Assembly (NCBI GenBank): GCA_947247005.1
Contig: OX365946.1
Span: 6,208,453 to 6,272,452 of the forward strand
Direction of reading: 5' to 3'
DNA: 64,000 nt
DNA from: Spisula solida
Taxonomy: Eukaryota; Mollusca; Bivalvia; Venerida; Mactridae
The notes beneath the pieces are model-generated. The model was not told where the DNA came from and did no database searches. It saw only the letters and a program-made list of their open reading frames with translations. Position numbers and translations under genes: made by a program. Each line of letters begins with the position of its first letter. Position 1 is the first letter of the stretch. Shown in pieces: positions 62,230-64,000 of the stretch.

Positions 62230-63742
62230 AGGCCTAAAAAAAATTGTGTGGTTAGGGTAACATTGCCAAAATTACTAGGTAGGGTAGGTCGATTTTTTAT
62301 TATTTTTATTTTTTTATTTTCTCCAGCTAAGCGGCCCTTTGTAAAAAATCATGTTATCTTAAAGGTTTTCACCTAAAACCTCACTGTATACCATGTGTAT
62401 GTGTTGTTTTTGTTGTGTAGTGATCTGCTTTGAATATTGATCATTTTTACAACTCATTTTTGCCAAACTTTGAAAAATCTGAGCATGGGCTTCCCGCTTC
62501 TAACCCTGTAGCAGATCTCCCCTACGCTCGAGTGACCCAAATCATTCTCTGCAAATTTAGAAAAAAGTACGCTGCATCACTCCGATCGGTAGCAATTTCT
62601 CAAATTTAAGAAACGTATATCGAACACAATTTACGGGATAAAACTCGCATGTTGCGCGATCAAAGACCGCCGAGGCACTGTGTCGCATCTTTGAAGTGAA
62701 CCACGCCGGTTACATCAAAAGTTCTTAACATTGAGATTGACACCGCACCCGCATAGAGGTTGGGGCTTTTAAGTCGAATAGGGCAGATAATTTGGACAGA
62801 GTTACCTACTCCTGTGTAGGTCATGATGGTGAACAAGTATGCAAAGTATCAAAGCAATATGTCAATGTACTTTGAAGACATTAGACTTAGAGGTTAAAAA
62901 ACTTGTACCTAAACTTTAACTTAACATTTCTAAGTCCAAAAGGGGACATAATTTCAACAAAATGCTTGATAGAGTTACCTACTCCTGTGTAGGGGTTGGG
63001 GTCTGGTGATCAAGTATGAAAAGTACCAAAGCAATATGTCAATGCACTTTGAAGATATTAGAGGTTAAAGATGGCCTATTTTTACAATAAACTGTACTAA
63101 GCCTAATGAACCTTTCTGGCAAGAAAAGGTTAAACTGTTCACTGTCAAATATCTTTTGTCTTAACCACCTTTTCATGCTGAAAATCGTCAAAACCTGGGA
63201 TGAAAACATGGAAATATTCTGACGTCGCGAAAACCGGATCAGTACATACCGGTATCGTACGGGTTTTATCCACATCCTTCACTGTCATCAGTTTTCGCGA
63301 CCCTCATTTCGCTGATTATTTTTACTTTTTTTGACGATTTTGGATGGATTTTCTTGTTACATATCGGCGAGGAATTACGAAAATACACTCGTGTTATATT
63401 ATTTACAATAATCTACGACTACAATGCAGAATTATCATCGTCCATACTCAAAATCGCCGTCGGTTCAACGGACCCACAGTTGGTCAAATTTGCCGTCCCC
63501 ACAGCGATTTTTGCTTGTCATGACTGACGTTCTGATGATTTTGCGAAGTCTGAATCGTATCTTGAGAATCTCAATTGAATTCATTAACGAAACGGCGCGC
63601 TTAATACGAATTTGAGATATTTAAAAGGAAGGGTACGATTTTTAAAAACAATTTTTGGAGAGGCAATAAAAACGTTAGGGTCGGGCCAATTTTATAGGTA
63701 GGGTCGGGTTACCCTAACCACATCTATTATTTTTTTAGGCCT
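62230..63742. mobile_element. Inverted-repeat-bounded element of ~1.5 kb
   Basis: The left end reads AGGCCTAAAAAAAATTGTG then TGGTTAGGGTAAC. The right end, read on the minus strand, is AGGCCTAAAAAAATAATAGA then TGTGGTTAGGGTAAC. GGTAGGGT motifs lie inside both ends. No transposase frame is apparent; the 63-codon frame at 63424 has no recognisable motif. Bivalve-type tandem repeats are nested in the middle. No clear target duplication. Confidence 0.6.
62758..63075 (+). repeat. Bivalve-type dispersed repeat, two tandem modules
   Basis: GAGTTACCTACTCCTGTGTAGG occurs 173 bp apart (62799 and 62972). Both copies are followed by GATCAAGTATG/GAACAAGTATG, AAAGCAATATGTCAATG and ACTTTGAAGA with ATTAGAGGTTAAA. 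From memory, such modules (AAGGGG-CATAATT... CAAAGCAATATGTCAA) are among the commonest repeats in bivalves. This is the main basis for the organism call. Confidence 0.65.
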
Positions 63743-64000
63743 GATGTATACAAAAAACTACTGAGGGGACTAATCAGTATTTTAAATGCTGTAAGAATAA
63801 GAGTTTGAACAGAATGATCCACGATTGTATCCAGGAATTCTGAATTATTTTCCTATGAATGAAACTGTTGTACAAAAGAACTGTTACTAGTTTACTGTGC
63901 TGTATTATATAATGTAGATATATAACAATATATGCATATATTGATTTAAGTGTTGTATGTAAGTGTTGCTGAGAGCTTTAGTAAGTAGGCCTACATGTAT

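Overview
This window is eukaryotic, intron-rich, AT-rich animal DNA, most likely from a bivalve mollusc. The taxon call rests on two dispersed repeats that I recognise from memory as typical of bivalve genomes: one near 13.9-14.24 kb with 'aataactcaagaa' and 'aggtcaaggtc' motifs, and one near 62.76-63.07 kb with 'agagttacctactcctgtgt'. It is supported by the abundance of minisatellites, MITEs and tRNA-like SINEs. There are no bacterial-type operons. Nearly all open frames are chance or repeat-driven.

The only gene I can support with confidence is a SINHCAF (FAM60A) orthologue on the minus strand. This is a subunit of the SIN3-HDAC corepressor. I rebuilt four coding exons by hand (57524-57297, 50204-50015, 41727-41559, 29654-29294). 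All junctions are GT-AG and in phase, and together they encode a predicted 315-residue protein. The introns are about 7.1, 8.3 and 11.9 kb. A splice acceptor 28 bases before the ATG shows that there is at least one upstream non-coding exon. A promoter-like zone at 59.7-60.1 kb carries NRF1-, octamer- and YY1-type motifs.

Layout: 0-19 kb is a repeat-rich intergenic zone with about ten unrelated tandem arrays (periods 16, 19, 29, 30/33, ~35, 39, 46, 50, 53 and 87 bp), several foldback/MITE elements and two tRNA-like SINEs. 19-29.3 kb is AT-rich, almost repeat-free DNA downstream of the SINHCAF stop codon; it is either a long 3' UTR or intergenic. 29.3-57.5 kb is the SINHCAF coding body; its introns hold one MITE, two young LINE 3' fragments (one rearranged as expected from twin priming) and SINE-like pieces. 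57.5-60.3 kb is the 5' region. 60.3-64 kb lies beyond the promoter; it has a candidate plus-strand first coding exon (61493-61525) and a ~1.5 kb inverted-repeat-bounded element with a nested bivalve-type repeat.

I did not find a multi-gene system. The most notable observations are the lineage-specific C-terminal tail on SINHCAF, the clustering of unrelated tandem arrays on one side of the gene, the higher-order structure of the 50-bp satellite, and the nearly identical LINE copies.
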